This document shows positions 9,341 to 17,499 of a DNA stretch of 32,349 nucleotides, piece after piece. Each line of letters opens with the position of its first letter. The stretch's first letter is position 1. The notes beneath the pieces were generated by a model. It did not search any database. It worked only from the letters and a program-made list of their open reading frames with translations, and was not told the origin of the DNA. Source of the DNA: Melampsora larici-populina 98AG31. Taxonomy: Eukaryota; Basidiomycota; Pucciniomycetes; Pucciniales; Melampsoraceae. The translations under genes were made by a program, and so were the position numbers. The stretch covers positions 27,841-60,189 of the forward strand of contig NW_006768789.1 in assembly GCF_000204055.1 (NCBI RefSeq). Direction: 5' to 3'.

Positions 9341-12019
9341 TCACGAGATAGTCTTGAGACCCAGGAGTTTGCGAAGTTTGACAAATTGAGCTGATCCGAG
9401 AGGTTTGGTGAGTAGATCGGCCACCATAAGATGGGTGGGACAGTGCTGGATGGAAATTTTGCCTGATTTGACCACTTCACGTATCCAGTGGTAGTGGATC
9501 TCTATGTGTTTCGTCCTACCATGAAAGATTGTTTTGTTAGTGAGATGAATGGCTCCTTTGTTATCGCTCTCAAGTACTGTCGGGTTTGGATCTTCATAAC
9601 CGAGCTTGGACATCATAGTACGAAGCCACACCAGTTCTTGGCCCGCTTCGGTGATCGCTCTGTACTCGGCTTCAGTCGATGATAGAGCCACCGTGGGTTG
9701 TAACCTACTGCGCCACGAAATGGCACCATTAGCCAACATGAACACATAGCCGGTGGTGGACCTGCGTGTGTCTTTGTCGCCGGCCCAATCGGCATCGCAC
9801 ATCGCCTGCGGACACAGTTCACTCTTCATGCCATGCAGGGTAGTCGTTCTGAGGTCGCGTGAATAGACAATTCCAACATTGACCGTGCCTTTGAGGTAGC
9901 GAAGTACGTGTCGAGCAGCATCCCAGTGTTGGAAGCCAGGCCAATCAAGGTGTTGAGACAGGGTTCCGACAGCGTGAGCCAGATCGGGGCGGGTGCATTG
10001 GGAAAGATACATGAGAGACCCAACTACACTTCGATATGGAAGATTTCTGCTCTTGAAGTCGTCAATTTCCTTTTGATCTGGTTTGTAAAGCTTGAGCGAG
10101 GATGGGAAGGGGGTACTTGCAGGCTTGAGATCGGTAGATTGGAAACGTTCAAGTATCTTGAGGGCGTAGTTCGTTTGACAGATTGAGTACATGAAGTCAT
10201 TATTCCTCTTGATCTCAATACCTACCACAGTTGATGCGATGCCCAAGTCCTCCATTTCCCAACGAGCAGATATTTCGGTCTTGAAGGTGAGGATGTCATT
10301 TCCGGTGATGGCTAGATCATCGACATGGACATAGACGACTGTGAAGATCTCAGCTTGGCGGCGGATGTAGATACAGTGATCTACCTCGCATTGAATGAAA
10401 CCAACACTGATAAGAAACTCCTCAACGTCATCTTGCCAGTACTTGGGCGCCTGCTTGAGACCATAGAGAGACTTGAGTAATCGACAAACTTTGCCTTCCT
10501 CACCGGGTTGTTTGAAGCCTTCCGGTTGTTCAACGTAGATAGTCTCAAAAAGATCACTGTTCAAGAACGCTGTGACTGCGTCCATCTGATGGACTTCCCA
10601 GCCAAAGATAGCAGCCAGAGCAATGACGATGCGAAGAGAGGACGGCTTTCCGGTGGGGGCAAAGGTCTCAAAGTAGTCTTCGCCCTCGACCTGGGTGTTG
10701 CCCATAGCCACAAATCGGGCCTTAAACTTGACCGGATTGGTGGGATCAGAGGTAGGCTTTTTTCGAAACAACCAGAGTCCCCGAATGACATTAGAGTCTG
10801 GAGGTCGTTCGACTAGAACCCAAACTCTTTTGTCGTGCATGGCTTTGATTTCTTTCTTACAGGCGGCTAACCAATTTTCTCCTTCAGGACCGTTGACTGC
10901 TTTGGAGTATGATCTAGGAACATCAGAGGATGGAGTGACTAGGAAGCAGTGCGGTAAGATGATGTCAAATAGGTGATTCTTTTCCCATGCCAAGTTCATA
11001 GACGATTCTTCGAGGTTTTCTCCGGTTGCTGAGGCTGAGTATTTGATTTGATCCTTGACCCTTCCTGACCGACGCAGAACTGGAGCAGGTTCGGATGACA
11101 CATCAGGAACCGTGTCGATCTTGGTTGTATCCGGGACTGGATCAGAGAGAGTTTCTTCAGGGGAAACTTCCGGAACGGAGGGTACAGGTACTTGTTCTTC
11201 ATCGTCCTCACTCTCCTCATCAAAAAACCTGATGTTGACGTTAGAGTCAGATGACGGTGGGGGTAGGAGACGAGGTGCTGGCACTTGATCAGTGATAAAA
11301 GGAAAGGAGTCCTCATTGAAGGTCGCATTGTGAGTAATAATGATCTTCTCGGATTTGATGTCGTAAATGCAATAGTTGAAGTTATCCTCCTCAAACCCAA
11401 CTAGGACACCTCGTGAGCTTACTGGACCAAACTTGGAGCTTCGCATTTCCTTTCTGATCAAAGAGTATGCTAGACATCCGAAGATTCTAAGATGGTTGAC
11501 TGAAGGCTTTCGGAAGTGCCAGGCCTCAAACGGAGTTTTGTTGTCACTCAAGGCCATCGTTACGGTCCTGTTGGTCAGGAAAACAGCTGTGTGGCATGCT
11601 TGGACCCAGAATCGAAGAGGTGTACCAGCCTCAATCATCATTGATCTTGCCTTGGTGCTTATGGTGCGGTTTCCGCGTTCAGACACTCCGTTCTCTTCCG
11701 GTGTGTGAGCAGCTGTCAGATGAAGAGTGATACCTCGTTGCCTTAATTCAGTTCCCAGGAGGTCGTTCAAAAACTCACCTCCTCTGTCGAGGGTGAATTG
11801 CTTCAGCATTTTACATGTTTGTCTTTCAGCAAGGGCAATGTAGGCTTTGAAAATCTCGAAGACGGTTTCTTTGGTTTTGTCTTTCATAAAATAGATGTGT
11901 CGATACGATGAGAAGTCATCACAGAAGAGTGCGTAATACATTTCATTTTTAATTCCTTTCACTCTGATGATACCGCTTAAATCAACATGCACGTTCTCAA
12001 GGTGTCGAGAAGCTCTAGG
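9341..12019 (-). CDS. Copia-2 integrase, reverse transcriptase and RNase H
   Basis: This is the continuation of the Copia-2 polyprotein after the TGA at 12020-12022, in the same frame; the first ATG is at 11992 (MHVDLSGIIR). Counted from that ATG, the integrase core has the acidic blocks CDDFSSYRH, TLDRGGEF (about residue 69) and TPEENGVSERGNRT. An acidic linker leads to reverse transcriptase with FKARFVAMGN, DAVTAFLNSDL, YGLKQAPKYWQDDVEEFL and the catalytic YVHVDDLAITG. RNase H has CDADWAGDKDTRRSTTGY, SSTEAEYRA and the closing ADLLTKPLGSAQF. The stop lies just before the polypurine tract. All catalytic residues expected for the family are visible. Whether it is expressed depends on readthrough or restart at the TGA. 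Confidence 0.93.
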   Translation of the reverse strand, partial: PRASRHLENVHVDLSGIIRVKGIKNEMYYALFCDDFSSYRHIYFMKDKTKETVFEIFKAYIALAERQTCKMLKQFTLDRGGEFLNDLLGTELRQRGITLHLTAAHTPEENGVSERGNRTISTKARSMMIEAGTPLRFWVQACHTAVFLTNRTVTMALSDNKTPFEAWHFRKPSVNHLRIFGCLAYSLIRKEMRSSKFGPVSSRGVLVGFEEDNFNYCIYDIKSEKIIITHNATFNEDSFPFITDQVPAPRLLPPPSSDSNVNIRFFDEESEDDEEQVPVPSVPEVSPEETLSDPVPDTTKIDTVPDVSSEPAPVLRRSGRVKDQIKYSASATGENLEESSMNLAWEKNHLFDIILPHCFLVTPSSDVPRSYSKAVNGPEGENWLAACKKEIKAMHDKRVWVLVERPPDSNVIRGLWLFRKKPTSDPTNPVKFKARFVAMGNTQVEGEDYFETFAPTGKPSSLRIVIALAAIFGWEVHQMDAVTAFLNSDLFETIYVEQPEGFKQPGEEGKVCRLLKSLYGLKQAPKYWQDDVEEFLISVGFIQCEVDHCIYIRRQAEIFTVVYVHVDDLAITGNDILTFKTEISARWEMEDLGIASTVVGIEIKRNNDFMYSICQTNYALKILERFQSTDLKPASTPFPSSLKLYKPDQKEIDDFKSRNLPYRSVVGSLMYLSQCTRPDLAHAVGTLSQHLDWPGFQHWDAARHVLRYLKGTVNVGIVYSRDLRTTTLHGMKSELCPQAMCDADWAGDKDTRRSTTGYVFMLANGAISWRSRLQPTVALSSTEAEYRAITEAGQELVWLRTMMSKLGYEDPNPTVLESDNKGAIHLTNKTIFHGRTKHIEIHYHWIREVVKSGKISIQHCPTHLMVADLLTKPLGSAQFVKLRKLLGLKTIS

Positions 12020-13915
12020 TCAAGTGGAAGAATGTGGGATTTTGTGATTCTTAGAGAGGGAACAGGTTTCACATTCAACTAGTTGAGAAAGATTTTTAGA
12101 TAGACCAGTAACACTTTTATGATTACACATCAATTTCAGGTATCGATTACTTAGATGGCCTAGACGTCGGTGTTGCAAATGAGTAGCTGATTCAGTCGAC
12201 GTGGCGTTTGACGTTGAGGCAGCGATGGGACTCACGGGATCGAGAGAGACATACATCAAGTTGTTCGAAGCAAAGACTCCATTGAATAGAGCTTCACCAT
12301 TGAACACAAGAGAGAAGCAGTTGGCGTCATTTGGGTGTATGAGTACTTGAACACCTTTCTTGAGCATAGCTCCGCCGGCGAGTAAGTTCTGAGCCAAATC
12401 AGGGACATATAAGCTGTTGTTGAGCTCAAACATTTTTCCAGATCCGGATTTGAGTTGAACTGTTCCCGTGGAATGAACAGCAAGGGAAGCATCCCCACCG
12501 GCTAGTTTGAGGCGTTTCGATGAATCGTCAACTTCAACCATAGAATCAGGCAGAAACAGGGAGCTACTCTTGAACATGTAGTGAGTCGCTCCTGTGTCGT
12601 ACAAGGCCCAATGACCACCGCCGTCGTTGACTACGTTGGATGCCGGGGTTTCTTCATCAAATACAGTGTGAGACGATTCGAAAGTGGCTGAGGCGGAGGC
12701 TGAAGCAGAGATGTTGTCCATATTCATCCCATCTAGGTAGATGTGAAGAGAGGCAAAGGGGTTGTGGGAGGCTACAGCTAAGCTGGCCAATGGCAGAGTG
12801 AGTTGCTTAATTCTGGTGACATTTGTAGACGTAGATGATTGAGTCCGATTGACATGACTTCCGTTTCTCTTGGCTTCCATTTGAGCAATCCAAATGTTCC
12901 TGGCAGCGTGATTTTTGGGCTTCGCAAAACACTTGTCGTCGTCGTGAGTAGTGGAAATACACTTGTGTTCAGTGCATCTAGGTTTGTTGCGACGAGGATT
13001 TCCTCCACCAGAGTGGGCAGCAGATGCAGAGTAGTTCGTTTGACTAGCTTCGATGAGAGCAGGGGTTGTGAACCCTCCGTTTCGAGCTTCGTAGTCGATT
13101 AGATATTGAACCACTCCTTCCCGTGTTAGAGGCACCACGTTGTTGTAGATGTTCTCAGATACGTTTTCATTGATCCGGGACTTGACAGTTTTAATGAGCT
13201 TTCGAGCGGCTGAAGATGATGAGATTCGTCCTCTGTACTTAACGAAGTCAGCAATAAGATTGTTGAACTTATCACAGTGAACTTTGAACGAGTCGGTGTT
13301 TAGGATCTTCATGTCGCTAATGGCATCCTCAATCGTCTGTAACCCAGCCTCAGATATCTTTTGATGATGGTTTTTGAGGTAGGTCCAGATGAGTGAAGGT
13401 TCATACACAATATCTTCATCTTCGTCATCGATATCATCTCCGTAGGCATCATTGTCGTCAGTCATGTCGGTACTTCGAAGCTTCAGCATAGTTTGAACTT
13501 GAGTCTTGTTGTGACTATCCATTAGTCCAATCATCCAGATGGAAATAACGAGTTTCACTTTCAGGTGTTGCTCGTCATTCAGAGAGGGATCCTTGAAGTC
13601 TATCTTTGAGAGATAGTTTTGATAGTCAATAGAGATTAGGACTCTCCTGACTTCCAAGGCCCATTCCGGGAAGTTACCATCCGTAAGTTTGGTATCCAAA
13701 CCATACTTTGCCAGTACCGAGTTCAGTTTTTGGACAAATTGTTGAAGGGGAGTTCCAAACGCTTTAGCATCTTCCTTCTCAGGCATATTGTGACGCTTAG
13801 AAAGTTCAGATGGAGAGTTAGGAGTTTCGGTAAAGGTATCTGAAGTGTCCGATAGATTATCCTCGGAGTCGGTGTGGATAGGATCAGGAGATGATGCAGA
13901 AGGCGGAAGTGACAT
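12020..13915 (-). CDS. Copia-2 gag, protease and GAG-pre-integrase
   Basis: 631 residues from the ATG at 13915, about 70 bp after the 5' LTR. The N-terminus is acidic and serine-rich. Gag follows (LTDGNFPEWALEVRRVLI, about residues 77-94), with an acidic insert around 150-170. The zinc-knuckle-like motif has C314, C319, H324 and C329, giving CX4CX4HX4C. The protease signature is LYDTGATHYMF at about 438-448. The HHCC zinc region of integrase is HLQHRRLGHLSNRYL and CETCSLSKNHKIPH near the end. The frame stops at a TGA within IPHSST, and the integrase core continues in frame after it. A TGA in this place is not the usual copia expression strategy, so a recent point mutation is likely. UGA followed by C is a weak terminator in many eukaryotes, so readthrough cannot be excluded. 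Confidence 0.92.
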   Translation of the reverse strand: MSLPPSASSPDPIHTDSEDNLSDTSDTFTETPNSPSELSKRHNMPEKEDAKAFGTPLQQFVQKLNSVLAKYGLDTKLTDGNFPEWALEVRRVLISIDYQNYLSKIDFKDPSLNDEQHLKVKLVISIWMIGLMDSHNKTQVQTMLKLRSTDMTDDNDAYGDDIDDEDEDIVYEPSLIWTYLKNHHQKISEAGLQTIEDAISDMKILNTDSFKVHCDKFNNLIADFVKYRGRISSSSAARKLIKTVKSRINENVSENIYNNVVPLTREGVVQYLIDYEARNGGFTTPALIEASQTNYSASAAHSGGGNPRRNKPRCTEHKCISTTHDDDKCFAKPKNHAARNIWIAQMEAKRNGSHVNRTQSSTSTNVTRIKQLTLPLASLAVASHNPFASLHIYLDGMNMDNISASASASATFESSHTVFDEETPASNVVNDGGGHWALYDTGATHYMFKSSSLFLPDSMVEVDDSSKRLKLAGGDASLAVHSTGTVQLKSGSGKMFELNNSLYVPDLAQNLLAGGAMLKKGVQVLIHPNDANCFSLVFNGEALFNGVFASNNLMYVSLDPVSPIAASTSNATSTESATHLQHRRLGHLSNRYLKLMCNHKSVTGLSKNLSQLVECETCSLSKNHKIPHSST

Positions 13916-13973
13916 AAACTTCTTCGACGAGATTGATTTGTAATACGAGGTGAGATTGGTCGGATCTTTATTA

Positions 13974-13985
13974 CTCTCGCTACCA
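13974..13985 (-). promoter_or_regulatory. Primer-binding site of Copia-2
   Basis: TGGTAGCGAGAG directly follows the 5' LTR end on the minus strand. TGGTAGCG matches the complement of the 3' end of initiator methionine tRNA, used by Ty1-type elements. Confidence 0.8.
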
Positions 13986-14858
13986 TGAAATGCTTCGATG
14001 TGGATTGAGTATCTACACTAAAGAGCAAAGGGACGAAAACCTGGACAGACAGGTTATCTTATGAGCTCTAGGAGAACTCGACAAAGAAGTAGATGGCGGA
14101 AAGAGTTCGACGCCTTACCTGGACAGACAGGTTATCTTATGAGCTCTAGGAGAACTCGACAAAGAAGTAGATGGCGGAAAGAGTTCGACGCCTTACCTGC
14201 AATAAGGCAGGAAACAAAAAGAAAGAGAGTCTGAGTTGATCTCGTTCCTAACGGTCTATTTCAAGATAAAGCACTACTAAAGTAAGAGAAAAGAAAACTA
14301 AGTTTTACCTGGACAGACAGGTTATCTTATGAGCTCTAGGAGAACTCGACAAAGAAGTAGATGGCGGAAAGAGTTCGACGCCTTACCTGCAATAAGGCAG
14401 GAAACAAAAAGAAAGAGAGCTATCCTAGAGATATGAGTAATGCTCAGTAAAAAGAAAGATGAAGAGAAAAGAAACGCTTACTCTGAGTTGATCTCGTTCC
14501 TAACGGTGAGGAACAATCTCAGAGCTCGAGAGAGGCACAGTATATGAGTAAGAAAACAAATGTGAAAAATTCAGACAAAGCAACGAGACTAGACCAAAAA
14601 GGGAATGCCCACACGGGTGAACAGAAGACACAACATCATTCATCCCAGAAGGGATACATTAAACTACATCTAATCCTGTGACGCTCCTGAATACATTCCT
14701 TCTTTCCCAGTTGGATCATGACTACCTAACATCAAACACTACCTTAAATCCAAGCACAGTCTCGTAGCTTTCAGTACTGAGAGCTCACGCACGTACACAA
14801 GAGAGTGAGTTCGATATGGTGATGGACTTGAACACTTTTGTCCCTTTTTATCACAACA
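13986..14858 (-). repeat. Copia-2 5' LTR
   Basis: The same 873 bp as the left copy, offset by 5534 bp, with the same nested E1/E2/E3 array; no difference was found by eye. This is the promoter-bearing LTR for the minus-strand transcript. The sense-strand order is a TATA-like site, a short hairpin (GTTCCTCACCGTTAGGAAC), E1, an intron-like segment, E2, E3, spacer, E1, E2, E3, E3. Confidence 0.95.
14541..14544 (-). promoter_or_regulatory. TATA-like element in the Copia-2 5' LTR
   Basis: CATATACTG on the minus strand lies about 38 bp before the start of E1. This spacing fits a TATA box whose transcription start is at or near E1. The call rests on sequence and spacing only. Confidence 0.5.
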
Positions 14859-14863
14859 AAAGT
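14859..14863. repeat. Target-site duplication of Copia-2, right
   Basis: AAAGT, identical to 8447-8451. Confidence 0.9.
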
Positions 14864-14987
14864 GCCCGTACCAGTTACACCTCGATACATTACTTGATCC
14901 AAAGTAAGGTGGCATAAATGCGACATGTTCGCGGTAGCTATGTTCTTGTTTGACAATCTTCTTAAATAGCTCTGAGTGAATGGAAAG
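14864..14987 (-). pseudogene. F-box/LRR copy 2, middle fragment
   Basis: A 124-bp host fragment stranded between the solo LTR and Copia-2. In the frame that continues across the Copia-2 target site it reads SYLRRLSNKNIATANMSHLC and then HLTLDQVMYRG. This matches SNLANLRRLCLDQLLY in copy 3 and TINLRRLSLNGVLYLP in copy 1. A second frame is also open through the whole fragment but has no family resemblance. Confidence 0.65.
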
Positions 14988-14993
14988 CTTAAA
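14988..14993. repeat. Target-site duplication of the solo LTR, left
   Basis: CTTAAA abuts the left end of the solo LTR and matches CTTAAA at 15802-15807. Six bases is one more than the usual five for copia elements; one base may be a chance match. Confidence 0.7.
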
Positions 14994-15801
14994 TGTAAAG
15001 ACTGTGAGATCTAGAACTCGTCGAAGCAGGGATGACTGAAGCCGTATGAAATGAGCGACACCTGGGGTAATCAGGCGCGATGTGAGCTATACGGCAACAA
15101 GCCAAACAAAAGCTTCGAGGAGCTTAGAACAACTAAAAACACACCTGGGGTAATCAGGCGCGATGTGAGCTATACGGCAACAAGCCAAACAAAAGCTTCG
15201 AGGAGCTTAGAACAACTAAAAACACACCTGTGCGTAAAGCAACAGGTAAAAGTTATGAGGTACGAGGTCGGAGAAAAGTAAGCAAAAGCAAAGATAAAGT
15301 TCCTTTCCGATGATAATGAATATACTAACCTGGGGTAATCAGGCGCGATGTGAGCTATACGGCAACAAGCCAAACAAAAGCTTCGAGGAGCTTAGAACAA
15401 CTAAAAACACACCTAAACATGCGCACACAGATTAGTAAGTAGTAGAAAAAGAGAAAAAGATAATCAGAGAAATAGGACAAACCTGTGCGTAAAGCAACAG
15501 GTAAAAGTTATGAGGTACGAGGTCGGAGAAAAGTAAGCAAAAGCAAAGATAACTGAAGAAATAGATGTAGTTTGGAGTTGTAGTCAGATATGAGTTTGTA
15601 ATAGAGTAAGATAAAAGATAAAACACTTACAGTTCCTTTCCGATGAGGAAAGGAACTGGGAGGAACAACTCGATAGTATATATGAAAAGTAAAAAAACAC
15701 ACTAATAAACACACCACGGACATAAGAAAAAGAAATACGCAGGTCACAAGCGACCTATTCCCAAAGCACACACGAAAACTCCAAATCAAACCCAGACTTC
15801 A
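14994..15801 (-). repeat. Solo LTR with nested, splice-patterned duplications
   Basis: 808 bp, starting TGTAAAGACTG and ending CAGACTTCA on the plus strand (TG...CA), flanked by a 6-bp duplication, with no internal coding region, hence a solo LTR. In the sense direction the order is E1 (15631-15646), i1 (15553-15630), E2 (15483-15552), i2 (15413-15482), E3 (15330-15412), a 16-bp spacer (15314-15329), E1 (15298-15313), E2 (15228-15297), E3 (15145-15227), E3 (15062-15144). i1 runs GTAAGT...CTTCAG and i2 runs GTTTGT...TTTAG, the latter with a TACTAAT branch-like site. The second E1-E2-E3 lacks both, to the base. It shares architecture but not sequence with the Copia-2 LTR. Confidence 0.9.
15677..15683 (-). 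promoter_or_regulatory. TATA-like element in the solo LTR
   Basis: CATATATACT on the minus strand lies about 31-37 bp before E1. Between it and E1 is one arm of a perfect hairpin (AGTTCCTTTCC / GGAAAGGAACT) whose other arm is E1 itself. Confidence 0.5.
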
Positions 15802-15807
15802 CTTAAA
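15802..15807. repeat. Target-site duplication of the solo LTR, right
   Basis: CTTAAA, matching 14988-14993. Confidence 0.7.
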
Positions 15808-15939
15808 CAACCTCATACGTCTCAATTCTTTATTCATTCGATCTTCTTTAGTAATCATTAATAAAGCTTTGATCACGACTTTAAGTCCTTGACGAGTAGA
15901 GTTAAATGAAACATTACCAAACCAAATCCACCTGAGTGT

Positions 15940-16209
15940 CTACCTTAAAGAAAAATTAAAAAGAACTACGTGGGATGTTGAATACCACGACAAAGACCTG
16001 TATACTACATGTTGAATTGTCGCTGCCCAGGTTCGTCCTAGTAATCGTAACTTGAGTAAGTCCACAACTGATTTTTGGTTCAAAAATTTCACTTCAGCAC
16101 TATTGTATACATCGATTGCCAAGTATGATTTTTCATCACAGATATACGATATGATCTGTTCAATGATTTCCACAGGAAGGCCTGGCAATGAAGACATGGT
16201 GTTCAGCAT
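15940..16209 (-). pseudogene. F-box/LRR copy 2, N-terminal part with F-box
   Basis: From the ATG at 16209 the frame encodes an F-box-like N-terminus: LPVEIIEQIISYIC, VYNSAEVKFLNQKSVVDLL, then KLRLLGRTWAATIQHVVYRSL. This is closest to copy 3 (LLKLRLLARAWAAAIPTFIYSSL). A TAG stops it at 15940-15942. The same frame then stays open through 15802 up to the solo LTR, but family similarity is lost after about HVVLF. The rest of the gene lies beyond the solo LTR and Copia-2. Stop, shift and two insertions make this a pseudogene. Confidence 0.75.
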
Positions 16210-17499
16210 GGGTCATGGATTCATGTCGAAAGAGGTAGGCAATAACTCTTATAAGACTCCTCCTCCATCACTACTTTATCACTACTTTATCCACAGAAAT
16301 CAGGAGGTTATAGATATATAGATTAATTCGGGTAACCCAATCTCCTGGTAATCACCCATTTCATTGATATTAATCTATACATTAAATTGCTCATACACGA
16401 TTCCAGCTGAACCCGAGTTCCGAGCTTGGTTGATCAGTTGATTTTGGGATTCTTTCCACCAATTAATATACAATCAGCGTAATATATATATTATATTCGA
16501 CACTCATACTTTTCCAGACTTACATTCCTCCCTGCTCGAGCCGCTGAGCTGGCAAACCTCTCACACAGCATCATAAATTATGTCGAGCTCAAATTTTCCC
16601 AAGTCCCAGTCATATTGGGCGTAGGGTGCCCTCCCTCCAACCTCTGGTGGTTTCAATACGCAGGCACCTTTTCTCTGTCGCCATACCTGCAGAACATTAA
16701 ACATGGCTAGTGTTATTATAAATACTCTATTAGCAATCAAACAAGCCTACCGCAATCAGAAAAACTACCCTTGATGACTTGGCACAATGGTTGATCTTTG
16801 TTCGTGCTCATCCACAATGATGCTGTTGGACTCCCGTAATATGGATTGCAGAACTGTACCAAATTGATACTCTACAAGTTATATCATGGTTGCTTTAATA
16901 GCGCAGCCTCACATTATTACTTAACACAAAGCACAAGTTAATCAATATCTATGCAAATGACAACATACTGCAAGAGTTCAGGGATGAAATTTCTAAGGCA
17001 GTTTGCTGAGTAACAGTGTCTTGAATTCAAAACTTGGAATGCCTCTTAACTCGAAAGAATAAAACAACCTTTAGCTGAGATCCTAATCAAAGATTGAACC
17101 AAATAACAAGATTTCAATTATACCTTGACACTCCACATCTTTTCGTTGCTCGACTCCACTATTTTACTAAAGGATTATAGTCTAACAAATGACTTTCATC
17201 AAAATCAGGAAGTCGATTAGGAACAAAAGCAAACAATTTCTTTTTGCGCAGGTAGATAATTGACGCTAAGTGCATTAAGTTTGTACTCCCTTTTCTGTCC
17301 TTCGCTCATTCAACTGAATTCTGTAACCATCTTCATTACTCCTACCTAAATGTATAATATTAGGAAACGGTCTGAATTCGAATATGTTGAATTTTGAACT
17401 ACTTACGCAATCTCCATAACTTCTGCCGGCCAGCAGTTTTTTACTACTTATTAGTCAAAAGTTGCTTCATGACATCAATCAGAATATTAGTTCCAAATT
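16210..17499. other. Intergenic interval
   Basis: No supportable gene. It lies upstream of F-box copy 2 and downstream of copy 3 and is AT-rich, with an AT-dinucleotide run near 16483-16497. No LTR, hairpin or RNA gene was recognised. Confidence 0.5.

Larger units (their letters stand above)
8452..14858 (-). mobile_element. Copia-2: full-length, recently inserted Ty1/copia retrotransposon
   Basis: The element is 6407 bp, in minus orientation, with 873-bp LTRs on both sides that I could not tell apart base by base. They have TG...CA ends and are flanked by the 5-bp duplication AAAGT. All internal parts are present: an initiator-tRNA-type primer site, gag, protease, integrase, reverse transcriptase, RNase H and a polypurine tract. 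Identical LTRs imply a very recent insertion. The single polyprotein frame is interrupted only by one TGA (12020-12022). It sits inside F-box copy 2, and removing the element plus one duplication restores the host reading frame across the site. Confidence 0.95.

Noticed and set aside
9488..11708. Several plus-strand open frames of 60-110 codons
   Set aside because: They lie opposite the Copia-2 integrase, reverse transcriptase and RNase H frame and have no motif of their own; shadows of the real coding strand.
15062..15412. Regular repeats with short palindromes (ACCTG...CAGGT) that resemble a CRISPR-like array
   Set aside because: The units are long, partly adjacent without spacers, flanked by TG...CA ends and a target duplication, and lie in a eukaryotic LTR. 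The palindromes are splice-site-like CAG|GT joints read on both strands.
15508..15789. Hydrophobic minus-strand frames in the solo LTR that look like membrane peptides
   Set aside because: The phenylalanine/leucine richness comes from pyrimidine-rich LTR and intron-like sequence; the frames cross module borders and repeat with them.
15930..15940. CACTCAG at about 15929-15935 and again near 14970 on the minus strand as an alternative target duplication
   Set aside because: It does not leave TG...CA element ends, whereas CTTAAA at 14988-14993 and 15802-15807 does.
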